From the NCBI GenBank assembly GCA_020637795.1, contig JACKJT010000003.1, forward strand, positions 186,001 through 250,000: a stretch of DNA of 64,000 nucleotides. Direction: 5' to 3'. Under the pieces are notes generated by a model that saw only the letters and a list, made by a program, of their open reading frames with translations, did not search any database and had not been told where the DNA came from. Origin of the DNA: Hoeflea sp. Its GTDB lineage: Bacteria; Pseudomonadota; Alphaproteobacteria; Rhizobiales; Rhizobiaceae. This document shows, one piece after another, positions 1 to 8,259 of the stretch (position 1 is its first letter; each line of letters begins with the position of its first letter). Both the position numbers and the translations under genes were made by a program.

Positions 1-355
1 CGGCGTCGATCTGGTCAAGCGCACGGGCCAGGCCCTGCAGGAAATCGAAGCCGACATCACCGGCATTGCCGGAGACGTGGACGCGATCGCGCTTGCAGCC
101 AACGAACAGTCAACCGGTCTTCTGGAGATCAACCAGGCGATCAACCAGATGGACACCATCACCCAGCAGAACGCCGCCATGGTCGAGGAAACCACCGCGG
201 CCACCCATTCGCTGGCCGGAGAGGTTGCCGTTCTTGTTCAGCTGGTCGGTCAGTTCGTCTTCAATCGCCGGAGCAAGGTACGCGACACGCCGGAAGAAAA
301 GGCCAGGACTCTCGCCATGCGTGGCGGCGCGGCCCGGAGCGCCGAAGCCGCCTGA
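1..355 (+). CDS. Methyl-accepting chemotaxis protein, C-terminal fragment
   Basis: The frame is open from the left edge of the window and ends at 355, so only the last ~117 residues are present. They form the C-terminal helix of an MCP cytoplasmic signalling domain. The stretch NEQSTGLLEINQAINQMD followed by a TQQNAAMVEE-type segment is characteristic of the methylation helix of alphaproteobacterial chemoreceptors. Such proteins relay ligand binding to the CheA/CheW array at the inner membrane. The end is Ala-rich (SAEAA) and lacks the aromatic CheR-tethering pentapeptide seen in the second receptor of this window (30142-32085). The sensor region lies outside the window, so the ligand cannot be judged. 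Confidence 0.93.
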   Translation, partial: GVDLVKRTGQALQEIEADITGIAGDVDAIALAANEQSTGLLEINQAINQMDTITQQNAAMVEETTAATHSLAGEVAVLVQLVGQFVFNRRSKVRDTPEEKARTLAMRGGAARSAEAA

Positions 356-402
356 CCAGAACGCCATTGCGTCTCTGGCGCTGCACCGCATGAAACTACC
401 CC

Positions 403-431
403 GGCCGGTTCAAGTTCCGCTTGAGCCGGCC
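403..431. terminator. Stem-loop between convergent genes
   Basis: A 12-bp inverted repeat with one G-T pair (403-414 with 420-431) encloses a 5-nt loop. It lies between the chemoreceptor end (355) and the convergent DUF1206 gene end (515). There is no clear T tract on either side, so it is a terminator-like hairpin and not a textbook intrinsic terminator. Confidence 0.45.
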
Positions 432-514
432 GCGGTCATCTGGCCAGAGGTTCACTCGGATCGCCGCCGGGCTCCCGGCGCAGGTGGCGATAGGCGGCAA
501 GCGGGCGGAATTCC

Positions 515-1303
515 TCAGGCGTCTTCCACGTTGATGCGCCGCCAGACCGCTTCCGAGAAGGAATAGAGCGCAAACAGCAGGAAGCCTGCTCCCGTCGCCC
601 CCAGCAGCCAGGCCCCGAACGGAAGGCCGGCGATGAAATCAAGCGCCGCGGCGAGGCTCGCCCGCCCCTCCCGCCCGGCAAGACCGTGCCGGAACAACAG
701 GAACGCAATGACGAGGAAAATGACGCCGCGGGCGCACAATCCGCCGATCGCGGCAACGTCGATCCATCGCTCCGCCTCAGGCGAGGCCTCGATGTGATCG
801 CGGTATTTTCGGCTGAACGCCTTCCAGACATGCGCACCGCCGACAATGACGAACACCGCGCTCAGGATCAGCGACACCGGACCGGCGCCGATAAACCCGG
901 CGGCCGTGCGGGCAAACCCGCCCCCGGAGCCGTCTCCGGAAGAAACCATACCACCCCACCAGAGCGAAAAGGCATAGACCATCAGGAAGCCGTAGGTCGT
1001 TGCCGACCCCAGCAGGCCGGCACGCACCGCCAATCCTGCGGGCTTGATGCCATGTTCGTCGGTGTCAAGAATTGCCTGCACCAGGCGCCACAGGCAGTAT
1101 CCCGCAAGACTGATGATGAGCAGCGGCGTCAGGATGGCGCTGGCGGTGGACTGTGTGATGAACCGCACCGCATCCCTGGAATCGCTGCCGCTGCCGGTGG
1201 TCAGCGCGGCACTGACGATGAAGAAGGCCAGCACCAGGTAGACCAGGCCGCGCGCACCGTAGCCGAGCCGCGCGAACGGTTTGAACCAGTCATGCCAGGT
1301 CAA
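515..1303 (-). CDS. DUF1206 family integral membrane protein
   Basis: A 262-residue hydrophobic protein with about six predicted membrane segments arranged as three pairs, typical of DUF1206 (for example the segments RLGYGARGLVYLVLAFF and GLCARGVIFLVIAFLLF, which repeat the Gly-Arg-Gly/hydrophobic pattern). No biochemical function is established for this family. The start chosen is the TTG at 1303, whose bases overlap the stop of the upstream phosphatase gene (TTGA), a translational-coupling arrangement. The frame is open further upstream, but there it runs antisense-like through the phosphatase gene in another frame and has no family similarity. It is co-transcribed with the PAP2 gene. Confidence 0.82.
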   Translation of the reverse strand: MTWHDWFKPFARLGYGARGLVYLVLAFFIVSAALTTGSGSDSRDAVRFITQSTASAILTPLLIISLAGYCLWRLVQAILDTDEHGIKPAGLAVRAGLLGSATTYGFLMVYAFSLWWGGMVSSGDGSGGGFARTAAGFIGAGPVSLILSAVFVIVGGAHVWKAFSRKYRDHIEASPEAERWIDVAAIGGLCARGVIFLVIAFLLFRHGLAGREGRASLAAALDFIAGLPFGAWLLGATGAGFLLFALYSFSEAVWRRINVEDA

Positions 1304-2055
1304 CGGCCGGGCTCCCGGGTCTGCCAGGGCAATCCTTTCGCCTTGCGCCTTTGCAGCATGTGCACGATCAGCCAGGTAAAGCTGGCCCAGGCGGCCCCCA
1401 GCGCCCAGCCGGCGGCGACATCGCTCGGCCAGTGCACACCGAGATAGACCCGGCTGACACCGACCATCACCGCGACCAGCACCGCAACGCCAAGCACATA
1501 GGCCCGGGCGCGCGCGCTTTCGAGATAGCCGATGACGATAGCCGCCAGCGTCAGGTAGGCGACGGTCGTCACCAGCGCGTGCCCGCTCGGGAAACTCGCT
1601 GTGTGGACAGCGTCGAGATGATCGACCAGATCGGGCCGCGGGCGCGCGTAATACTGCTTGAGAGTCTGGCTCAACAACGCGCCGGATCCCACCGACAGCA
1701 CCGCGTAAAGCGCCGCGCCATAGCGCCGCGTGACGATGAAAAAACCGGAAACTGCCGCGAGCGTCAGCATGATCAGCGGATATCCGCCGATAGCGGTGAC
1801 CTCGAGCGCAGTCTCCTGCAGCCATCCCGGTCCGAGCGGCCGGGCCGGATCGCCCGGCACCCGCATCATCAGAAACAGCGTTTCGTCGAGATTGCGGATT
1901 TCGCCCTCGGCCATTTCGTCGGCAATCTGGATGAAGGCATAGACGCCGAGCGTGACGATACCGAGCAGCAGCACCGGCATGCGGTTGGCGTTGCCGTTCT
2001 TCAGTCCCCGGACCAGCCACTCGCGCAGTCTCAATGAAATCGGTTTGTCAGTCAC
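1300..2055 (-). CDS. PAP2 family phosphatase, membrane-bound
   Basis: This 251-residue protein has about six membrane helices and all three signature motifs of the PAP2/acid phosphatase superfamily: KQYYARPRP (residues 133-141), PSGH (156-159) and SRVYLGVHWPSD (201-212). The conserved Lys, Arg, His and Asp of the active site are present. Relatives hydrolyse phosphatidic acid, undecaprenyl diphosphate or lipid A phosphates at the periplasmic face; the substrate here cannot be told from sequence. It is the first gene of a two-gene minus-strand operon, with its stop overlapping the TTG start of the DUF1206 gene. Confidence 0.9.
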   Translation of the reverse strand: MTDKPISLRLREWLVRGLKNGNANRMPVLLLGIVTLGVYAFIQIADEMAEGEIRNLDETLFLMMRVPGDPARPLGPGWLQETALEVTAIGGYPLIMLTLAAVSGFFIVTRRYGAALYAVLSVGSGALLSQTLKQYYARPRPDLVDHLDAVHTASFPSGHALVTTVAYLTLAAIVIGYLESARARAYVLGVAVLVAVMVGVSRVYLGVHWPSDVAAGWALGAAWASFTWLIVHMLQRRKAKGLPWQTREPGR

Positions 2056-2084
2056 GCAGTCCCTGCCTCAGAATATTCGCGTCC

Positions 2085-2096
2085 ATTGTGCACAAT
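2085..2096. promoter_or_regulatory. Perfect 12-bp palindrome, possible operator
   Basis: The sequence ATTGTGCACAAT is a perfect palindrome. It sits 30 bp upstream of the PAP2 start (minus strand) and about 150 bp upstream of the YHYH gene (plus strand), in the divergent intergenic region. Position and symmetry suggest a dimeric regulator site, but I cannot name the regulator. Confidence 0.35.
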
Positions 2097-2244
2097 TCCC
2101 CTGCAGCCGTTTCGTTCCACCGGATGCACTGTCCGCACGTCCGATCCTTACGAAGGCTTAATCTGCCGGTCATCGCGCGGAAAGGTGCGGGGCGCCACCT
2201 TCGACGGGTCCAGAACGTCAAGACCAACCGAAAAGGGGAACACC

Positions 2245-3021
2245 ATGGACCGTCCACTATCCTATCTCGTTATCGCCGGCGTCACCATTGCCGGAATTGC
2301 CGCAAGCGCCGTCGCAGCCAACTCGGCATCCGGCTCCGTCTCGATAACCAAAAGCCGCGGCAAGATCTGCATGACCTCGAACGGGCTGCCCGATCATGCC
2401 ACCGGCAGATTTCCCAATTCCGGCAATCCTCACCGGATCGCGGCCCAGTTCATCGAGGTGTGCGTGCCGGAGAACCCCGTCAAGACCTCCCGCGCCACTC
2501 AGCTCCGGGGTTCGACCGGGTTTGCGCTCAACGGCGTCATGATCCGGCCCGGCACCGCCGATTACTACGATCCATCCTCACCGCGCGGCTTCAGCCGCAA
2601 TCCGGCCTCCGGATGGAAGCTCGATGGCAAGGGCGCCGGCGCCATGCTGGGGCTGGACCAGAACAACGCCCATGTCGACCACCGCGGCCTCTACCATTAC
2701 CACGCCAAGCCGACCGGGCTCCTCAAAGGCGGCAACTCCACTCTCATAGGCTTTGCCGCCGACGGGTTCGAAATCCACTATGTCGGCTCGGGGGCCAGGT
2801 CGGGATACACGCTCAAACCCGGAAACCGCAACGGTGGCCCCGGCGGACGGCATGACGGTACCTATGTCCAGGACTGGCAGTACACCGGCGGCACTGGCAA
2901 GCTCGACCAGTGCAACGGCGGCACGCTCAACGGCAAGTTCGTCTATTTCGTCACCGACAGCTATCCCTATTTCCCGCACTGCGCCTGGGGCAAGGTCAGC
3001 CGCGATTTCGGCAGGCCCTGA
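2245..3021 (+). CDS. YHYH domain-containing exported protein
   Basis: A 258-residue protein with an N-terminal signal peptide (hydrophobic stretch of residues 6-24, cleavage probably near AVAAN). The centre has the family signature: an HVDHRGLYHYH segment, followed by a Gly-rich region and a GRHDGTYVQDW segment. YHYH-domain proteins are secreted or periplasmic and frequently occur in marine bacteria; the His residues suggest metal binding, but the function is unknown. The ATG at 2245 is chosen because it follows an AAAAGGGG ribosome-binding site and begins the signal peptide; the frame is open farther upstream without either. It is a single gene divergent from the PAP2 operon. Confidence 0.85.
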   Translation: MDRPLSYLVIAGVTIAGIAASAVAANSASGSVSITKSRGKICMTSNGLPDHATGRFPNSGNPHRIAAQFIEVCVPENPVKTSRATQLRGSTGFALNGVMIRPGTADYYDPSSPRGFSRNPASGWKLDGKGAGAMLGLDQNNAHVDHRGLYHYHAKPTGLLKGGNSTLIGFAADGFEIHYVGSGARSGYTLKPGNRNGGPGGRHDGTYVQDWQYTGGTGKLDQCNGGTLNGKFVYFVTDSYPYFPHCAWGKVSRDFGRP

Positions 3022-3051
3022 TACCCGGCTGCGGCTGTCACGATCCATTGT

Positions 3052-3080
3052 CGCGGCTGCGCGCGAGCCGCGGCTTTATT
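3052..3080 (+). terminator. Weak intrinsic terminator after the YHYH gene
   Basis: A 7-bp GC-rich stem (3052-3058 with 3066-3072) with a 7-nt loop is followed by GCTTTATT. It lies 30 bp after the YHYH gene stop. The T tract is short and interrupted, so this is a modest call. Confidence 0.4.
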
Positions 3081-3193
3081 GCCAAACGCAATGTTATCTG
3101 CCGATCGATTGATCCCCATCAAGGCCCTCACTGCCGCCACCGATTATGGAAGGACGGTCTCAATCACCTTCACCGTTCAAAAAGGAGAAATCC

Positions 3194-3559
3194 ATGGACA
3201 CGCAGGACAGCAAGGGGAAGAGAACTTTCACCGAAGAAATCGAGGTCCTGGGCGACCAGCTTGTCCAGCAGGTCAAGGACCTGCTGAAGGAAGGCAATGT
3301 CCGGCAGTTGCGCATCAAGGCATCCGACGGCGACATCGTGCTGGAAACGCCGCTGACCTTCGGCGTGGTCGCGGGCGGCGCGGTGGTGCTGGCCGCCCCG
3401 TGGCTTGCGATCCTCGGCGCCATCGCCGCTTTCGTTACCCACGTCCAAGTGGAGGTGGTGCGCGAAGTCGATGACACTGACGCGGAAGCGGCAGACAAAG
3501 CAGATAAGCCGGCGACCGGCGCGGCGGATGAACCGGCCGACAAGTCCGGCGGCATCTGA
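3194..3559 (+). CDS. DUF4342 domain-containing protein
   Basis: This 121-residue protein has an N-terminal amphipathic region (a TEEIEVLGDQLVQQVKDLL segment), then a LRIKASDGDIVLETPLT strand-rich segment, a hydrophobic span at about residues 57-84 and an acidic Ala/Asp-rich tail. This order matches DUF4342, a small bacterial family of unknown function in which the hydrophobic segment probably inserts in the membrane. The start at 3194 follows a clear AAAGGAG ribosome-binding site at 8-nt spacing. It lies about 100 bp before the pyruvate-kinase-like gene on the same strand and may share its promoter. Confidence 0.78.
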   Translation: MDTQDSKGKRTFTEEIEVLGDQLVQQVKDLLKEGNVRQLRIKASDGDIVLETPLTFGVVAGGAVVLAAPWLAILGAIAAFVTHVQVEVVREVDDTDAEAADKADKPATGAADEPADKSGGI

Positions 3560-3662
3560 CGCAACGCCTCTGTCATCCCGGTGAAATCCTTTGCCATTAA
3601 ACCCGGTGTCAACGGCATCCCGCCGTAAAACACTCGTTGCACACCGGCCAGGAAAGACCGTC

Positions 3663-5195
3663 GTGACCGAACAAGCCAGCATTCCACCGCAACCCGGCCC
3701 TGCGGCCGGCCAAGCAGCCGGCCCAGCAGCCGGCATCAAGGCCTGCCGACGCCTGCTTGCCGAATGCATCGAAAAGATCGATGCCGACAGCACCGCGATC
3801 TTCCGGGACTGGGAGAGCGAGATCGCGCGGCCGGTTTTCCGGACAGGCGCCGAAAACCTCGCCTTCTACCTGGCGGCCCGGCAGTACGATCTGACGGGCC
3901 TCCAATCCAGTCTCTCGGTTCTTGGCCTGTCATCGCTGGGACGCTCGGAATCCCATCTCCGCCAGTCTCTCGCAGCCGTCAGCGCCACGCTGGACGGGTT
4001 GTCCGGCCTGCCGGCGACATGGCCCGAGCCTGCGGCACTCGACGCCGGACTGGCGCAGATCACCCGTGACCAGGCACGGTTTTTCGGCGACTATCCAGGC
4101 GAGCGCAACACCCGCATCATGGTCACTGTCCCGCCGCAGGGCGCCACCGATCCCGCCTTCGTCGATCGGCTGGTCGAGGCCGGCGCCAGCTGTTTTCGCA
4201 TCAACTGCGCCCACGACGGACCCGAGGTATGGGCGGCAATGATAGACAACATCCGCGCCTCCGCCGGCAAGGCCGGAAGGACCTGCCCGGTCCTCATGGA
4301 CATAGCGGGTCCGAAATGCCGGATCGAAAGCATCACGCCGGCCAAGGCAAAACGGCTCTATCGCGGCGATCGTTTCAGGCTCTTGGCCCGGCCACCGCAA
4401 CGGCCCGACCCGCTGCCGTCCATCACCATCACCTTTCCGGACATCGTCGCCAGGCTGCAGCCCGGACTCCAGGTATGGATCGATGACGGCAAGATCGGCG
4501 CCCGCGTTGTCGAACTGATCGAGGATGGCGCGGTGCTGGAAGTCACCGTGGTGGCCGACAAGGGCAAGAAACTCAAGCTCGAGAAGGGGATCAATTTCCC
4601 CGCCATCGATCTCGAGATCGAGCATCTGACGGCCACCGATCTTGCCAACCTCCCCTTTGTCGCCGCAAACGCCGACATCGTCGGCTGTTCCTTCGTGCAG
4701 CGGCCCGAAGACGTTCGCGGCATGATGGCAGCGCTCAGCCAGCATCGCGGCGACCGCCCGCCGCAACCGCTGCTGCTGAAGATCGAGACCGGACTCGCAG
4801 TCCGCAACCTGCCGAGGCTGATCGTTCAGGCCGGATCGCATCATCCCGTCGCGGTGATGATCGCCCGCGGCGACCTGGCCATGGAAGTCGGCACCGAGCG
4901 CCTGTCTGAAGCCCAGGAGGAAATCCTCTGGCTCTGCGAGGCGGCGCACATACCCGTGGTCTGGGCCACCCAGGTGCTCGAGACGCTGCTCAAGAGCGGC
5001 GCACCGTCGCGCGCCGAAGTCACCGATGCCGCCATGGGCCAGCGGGCCGAATGCGTCATGCTCAACAAGGGTCCCTATATCGTCGAGACCATCCGCTTTC
5101 TCGCCGGCATCCTCAGGCGCATGGACCGTCACCAGTTCAAGAAGACCGCGCGGCTGTCGGCGCTGACCTCCTGGCGTGGTCCGCAGCCGCTGTGA
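3663..5195 (+). CDS. Pyruvate-kinase-like protein with N-terminal extension
   Basis: The protein has 510 residues from the GTG at 3663, which follows AGGAAAG at good spacing; a TTG at 3591 is the alternative. After ~150 residues unrelated to pyruvate kinase it shows the TIM-barrel and B-domain landmarks: TRIMVTVP, an RxNxxxH element, DIAGPKCR, VWIDDGKIGARV, LLLKIETG (the catalytic Lys-Ile-Glu), IARGDLAMEVG, and WATQVLETLLKSG followed by SRAEVTDAA. Canonical enzymes continue with a ~120-residue regulatory C domain; here the chain ends shortly after the barrel. The phosphate-transfer residues look retained, so an enzyme acting on phosphoenolpyruvate/pyruvate or a related phospho-enol substrate is likely. 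The missing C domain and novel N domain argue against the housekeeping Pyk. Confidence 0.8.
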   Translation: MTEQASIPPQPGPAAGQAAGPAAGIKACRRLLAECIEKIDADSTAIFRDWESEIARPVFRTGAENLAFYLAARQYDLTGLQSSLSVLGLSSLGRSESHLRQSLAAVSATLDGLSGLPATWPEPAALDAGLAQITRDQARFFGDYPGERNTRIMVTVPPQGATDPAFVDRLVEAGASCFRINCAHDGPEVWAAMIDNIRASAGKAGRTCPVLMDIAGPKCRIESITPAKAKRLYRGDRFRLLARPPQRPDPLPSITITFPDIVARLQPGLQVWIDDGKIGARVVELIEDGAVLEVTVVADKGKKLKLEKGINFPAIDLEIEHLTATDLANLPFVAANADIVGCSFVQRPEDVRGMMAALSQHRGDRPPQPLLLKIETGLAVRNLPRLIVQAGSHHPVAVMIARGDLAMEVGTERLSEAQEEILWLCEAAHIPVVWATQVLETLLKSGAPSRAEVTDAAMGQRAECVMLNKGPYIVETIRFLAGILRRMDRHQFKKTARLSALTSWRGPQPL

Positions 5196-5330
5196 GCCGG
5201 CAGGCGTGGTAAGCTTATGTTTCGCTGGCTGCCTCAACGTGATGCATCTTTCCGGCGTGTCGTGCGTTGTCTGCCTGTCGAGCGCTTTCACCGATCGCGC
5301 TGATACAGTTGAGACCGGGACCACGATACG

Positions 5331-5537
5331 ATGGACGCCATCCAGATCACGCTTGCAATCGCTGCCGCAACATTTGCCGCGGCGGTGACATTCGCCAAAG
5401 CCAACGCCGAGGCGGTTGACGGATTTTCGACCAATCCCGCATTGCTCACGGGCAAACCGTCACCTCAAGGCAACGGCCCTTTCAACGATGGCCGGATCAT
5501 CGCCGGCCCGGGCGTTGCAGTTGAAGTCAGGGGCTGA
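5331..5537 (+). CDS. Small exported hypothetical protein
   Basis: A 68-residue open frame starting at ATG 5331. It has a short hydrophobic N-terminus (ITLAIAAATFAAAVTF) that could be a signal peptide or anchor, then a Gly/Pro-rich tail. It ends 3 bases before the GTG start of the extensin-like gene, which suggests co-transcription and coupling. The ribosome-binding site is weak and I recognise no family, so this is a tentative gene supported mainly by position. Confidence 0.45.
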   Translation: MDAIQITLAIAAATFAAAVTFAKANAEAVDGFSTNPALLTGKPSPQGNGPFNDGRIIAGPGVAVEVRG

Positions 5538-5540
5538 TCG

Positions 5541-6362
5541 GTGCGCCGCCTGCTTGTCCTTCCGGTGCTGATCGCCGTCTCGATGGGGGTGGAACTGCCC
5601 CAGGACGGCCCGGTGCCGCAGGAAAACCCGCGGCTGGAGACAGCGCAGGACTCGACGCCGTTGCCGGAGCCAAGACCCGACAATACGACACGTACGGGCG
5701 ACATGCCTGCCACACACGGCACGGCCACTTCCGCTATGCCCGAGCCGAAGCCGGCGGACAAGAAGACAGCTTCCGACCTTCCCACCATCTCCAGACCGAA
5801 GCCCGACGAGGTCGCGCTCGCCCGATGCGAAGCCGAACTGCGCAAGCTCGGCGCCGTCTTCACCCGCGAGGATCCCGTGGAGGACGAGAACGGCTGCGGC
5901 ATCGAGGCGCCGTATAGAATAGACCGGATCACAAGCGGCGTTGCCCTGTCGCCGGCATCGCAGCTGCGATGCGCAACCGCGCTGGCGCTGGCGCGCTGGA
6001 CCGACACGGTTGTCATACCTGCGGCGGTGGCCTTGCCGGGAAAGGTCAGGCTCACCGGCATCAACCACGGCTCGACCTATGTCTGCCGCCTCCGAAACAA
6101 TCTGCCCACCGGGAAAATGTCCGAGCACTCGATCGGCAATGCCATCGACATCGCCGATTTCGAATTCGAGGGACGGCAGCCGATCGGCATTTCGCCCCGT
6201 CAGGGCGATGGAGACATTGAAGAGGCCTTCCAGCGCGCCATACGCGGCGGCGCCTGCCTGCATTTCACCACCGTGCTCGGGCCGGGCTCGGACACCAGCC
6301 ATGCCAGCCATCTTCATCTCGACATCGCCAAACGCAGAGGCGGATACCGCCTCTGCCAGTGA
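5541..6362 (+). CDS. Extensin-like C-terminal domain protein
   Basis: This 273-residue protein has a signal-peptide-like N-terminus, a Pro/Thr/Glu-rich low-complexity linker (residues ~20-85) and a C-terminal extensin-like domain. Visible hallmarks are conserved Cys residues, MSEHSIGNAIDIADF and SHASHLHLDIAKR; the His/Asp pattern resembles the metal sites of D-Ala-D-Ala carboxypeptidase-like peptidases. The family is widespread in Rhizobiales and is thought to act on or bind the cell wall. The start is a GTG directly after the preceding small frame. The short linker and full domain suggest an intact gene. Confidence 0.85.
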   Translation: MRRLLVLPVLIAVSMGVELPQDGPVPQENPRLETAQDSTPLPEPRPDNTTRTGDMPATHGTATSAMPEPKPADKKTASDLPTISRPKPDEVALARCEAELRKLGAVFTREDPVEDENGCGIEAPYRIDRITSGVALSPASQLRCATALALARWTDTVVIPAAVALPGKVRLTGINHGSTYVCRLRNNLPTGKMSEHSIGNAIDIADFEFEGRQPIGISPRQGDGDIEEAFQRAIRGGACLHFTTVLGPGSDTSHASHLHLDIAKRRGGYRLCQ

Positions 6363-6372
6363 CGTTGGACAA

Positions 6373-6395
6373 TCCGGGCGATCGGTTCGCCCGGA
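6373..6395. terminator. Stem-loop between convergent genes
   Basis: A perfect 9-bp GC-rich stem (6373-6381 with 6387-6395) with a 5-nt loop lies in the 40-bp gap between the extensin-like gene and fhs, which converge. It has no T tract on either strand. It probably helps separate the two transcripts. Confidence 0.45.
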
Positions 6396-6402
6396 CCAGA
6401 TC

Positions 6403-8082
6403 CTAGAACAGCCCTTCGATCTGGCCCTTGTCGTTGAGGCAGATCTTTTCCGACGATGGCGTTCTCGGCAGACCCGGCATGGTCATGATCTCGCCGGTGA
6501 TGACGACGATGAAGCCGGCGCCAGCCGAAAGCCGCACTTCGCGCACCGGCACGGTGTGATCCGATGGCGCGCCGCGCAGGTTGGGATCGGTCGAGAAGGA
6601 ATACTGCGTCTTGGCCATGCAGATCGGCAGCTTGCCGTAGCCTTGCGCTTCCCACTGCCTGAGCTGCTCGCGCACCGACTTCTCGGCGATCACTTCGCCT
6701 GCGTGGTAGATCGACTTGGCGATGGTCTCGATTTTGTCGAACAGCGGCATGTCGTCGGGATAGAGCGGCGCGAACTGCGCCTGACCGGATTCGGCCAGTT
6801 CCACCACCTTGTGTGCCAGATCCTCGATCCCGGCCGAGCCTTGCGCCCAGTGCTTGCAGAGAATTGCCTCCACCCCGAGGGTAGCGACGTAATCCTTGAC
6901 CGCCTGGATCTCGGCGTCGGTATCGGTGACGAAATGGTTGATCGCGACGACCACCGGAACGCCGAATTTCTTGACGTTCTGCACGTGGCGGCCGAGGTTG
7001 GCACAGCCCTTTTCGACAGCCGCGACATTCTCCGGTCCGAGATCGTCCTTCTTGACGCCGCCGTTCATTTTCATCGCCCGCACGGTGGCGACGATCACCG
7101 CCGCATCCGGCTTGAGGCCGGCCTTGCGGCACTTGATGTCGAAGAACTTCTCGGCGCCGAGATCCGCGCCGAAGCCGGCTTCGGTGACGACATAGTCGGC
7201 GAGCTTGAGCGCGGTCGTGGTGGCCACGACCGAGTTGCAGCCATGGGCGATGTTGGCGAACGGCCCGCCATGCACGAAGGCCGGATTGTTCTCCAGCGTC
7301 TGCACCAGGTTGGGCTGCATCGCGTCCTTGAGCAGAACGGTCATTGCCCCGTCAGCCTTGATGTCCCGGCAGTAGACCGGGGTCTTGTCGCGGCGGTAGG
7401 CCACCACGATCGACCCCAGCCTTTGCTGCAGATCCTCGAGGTCCTTGGCAAGGCAAAGGATCGCCATGACTTCCGACGCCACCGTGATGTCGAACCCGGT
7501 CTGGCGCGGGAAGCCGTTGGCGACGCCGCCGAGATTGACCACGATGTCGCGCAGTGCGCGGTCGTTCATGTCCATCACCCGGCGCCAGACGATGCGGCGC
7601 GCGTCGATTTCCAGCTCGTTGCCCCAGTAGATGTGGTTGTCGATCATCGCCGAGAGCAGGTTGTGGGCGCTGGTGATGGCATGGAAATCGCCGGTGAAAT
7701 GCAGGTTCATCTCTTCCATCGGCACGATCTGCGCCATGCCGCCGCCCGCGGCCCCGCCCTTCATGCCGAAATTCGGCCCGAGCGAAGCCTCGCGGATGCA
7801 GATCATCGCCTTCTTGCCGATGCGGTTGAGCCCGTCGCCGAGACCCACCGTGGTGGTGGTCTTGCCCTCGCCGGCAGGAGTCGGGTTGATCGCGGTGACC
7901 AGGATCAGCTTGCCGTCTTTCTTGTCCTTCTGCCGCGCGATGAAGTCAGCGGAGATCTTCGCCTTGTCATGGCCGTAGGGGACGAGATCCTCAAGCGGAA
8001 TGCCAAGCTTCTCGCCAATCTGCTGGATCGGCTTCTTGTTCGCCGCGCGGGCAATCTCGATATCGGTCTTGTACTCAGCCAT
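6403..8082 (-). CDS. fhs: Formate-tetrahydrofolate ligase
   Basis: This 559-residue cytosolic enzyme makes 10-formyl-tetrahydrofolate from formate, ATP and tetrahydrofolate, feeding C1 metabolism. The sequence carries the expected ATP-binding loop TPAGEGKTTTTVGLGDG near residue 70, EASLGPNFGMKGGAAGGG, the NLHFTGDFHAI segment, PFANIAHGCNS and a C-terminal GEIMTMPGLP. The length matches the family. The ATG at 8082 follows GAGGAAAA; an upstream extension of the frame has no similarity. It is monocistronic. Methyl groups released in choline or glycine-betaine breakdown are one plausible source of its formate, given choXWV elsewhere in the window, but that link is inference. Confidence 0.97.
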   Translation of the reverse strand: MAEYKTDIEIARAANKKPIQQIGEKLGIPLEDLVPYGHDKAKISADFIARQKDKKDGKLILVTAINPTPAGEGKTTTTVGLGDGLNRIGKKAMICIREASLGPNFGMKGGAAGGGMAQIVPMEEMNLHFTGDFHAITSAHNLLSAMIDNHIYWGNELEIDARRIVWRRVMDMNDRALRDIVVNLGGVANGFPRQTGFDITVASEVMAILCLAKDLEDLQQRLGSIVVAYRRDKTPVYCRDIKADGAMTVLLKDAMQPNLVQTLENNPAFVHGGPFANIAHGCNSVVATTTALKLADYVVTEAGFGADLGAEKFFDIKCRKAGLKPDAAVIVATVRAMKMNGGVKKDDLGPENVAAVEKGCANLGRHVQNVKKFGVPVVVAINHFVTDTDAEIQAVKDYVATLGVEAILCKHWAQGSAGIEDLAHKVVELAESGQAQFAPLYPDDMPLFDKIETIAKSIYHAGEVIAEKSVREQLRQWEAQGYGKLPICMAKTQYSFSTDPNLRGAPSDHTVPVREVRLSAGAGFIVVITGEIMTMPGLPRTPSSEKICLNDKGQIEGLF

Positions 8083-8210
8083 TGTGTCGTTTTCCTCTTC
8101 CCGACCTGGCCACATCTCCCGTGCGGCCCGTGCCGGTGAATAGAAACCTAAAGCGCGGCCAATGCTTGCATGAAACGGGACGCGCAATGCGCCAATTGCG
8201 ACACGCAGGC

Positions 8211-8248
8211 GAAAGGCGTCTGCCGATGCTGCCGGTTTTTCAGACGCC
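8211..8248 (-). terminator. Stem-loop downstream of the cupin gene
   Basis: A perfect 8-bp inverted repeat (8215-8222 with 8241-8248) with an 18-nt loop lies 12 bp past the stop of the minus-strand cupin gene. On that strand it is followed only by CTTTC. It may be a weak terminator protecting the fhs promoter region. Confidence 0.4.
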
Positions 8249-8259
8249 GGGCGTTCGGG

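Noticed and set aside
3930..5324. 464-aa minus-strand frame opposite the pyruvate-kinase-like gene
   Set aside because: Shadow; the plus-strand protein carries all conserved motifs.
5941..8139. 732-aa plus-strand open frame across the extensin-like gene and fhs
   Set aside because: It is antisense to fhs, whose motifs are unmistakable; the His/Arg-rich composition is typical of a shadow frame.
8083..8259. Folate or other riboswitch upstream of fhs
   Set aside because: I found no paired structure beyond the hairpin belonging to the cupin gene end, and nothing resembling a known folate riboswitch core.
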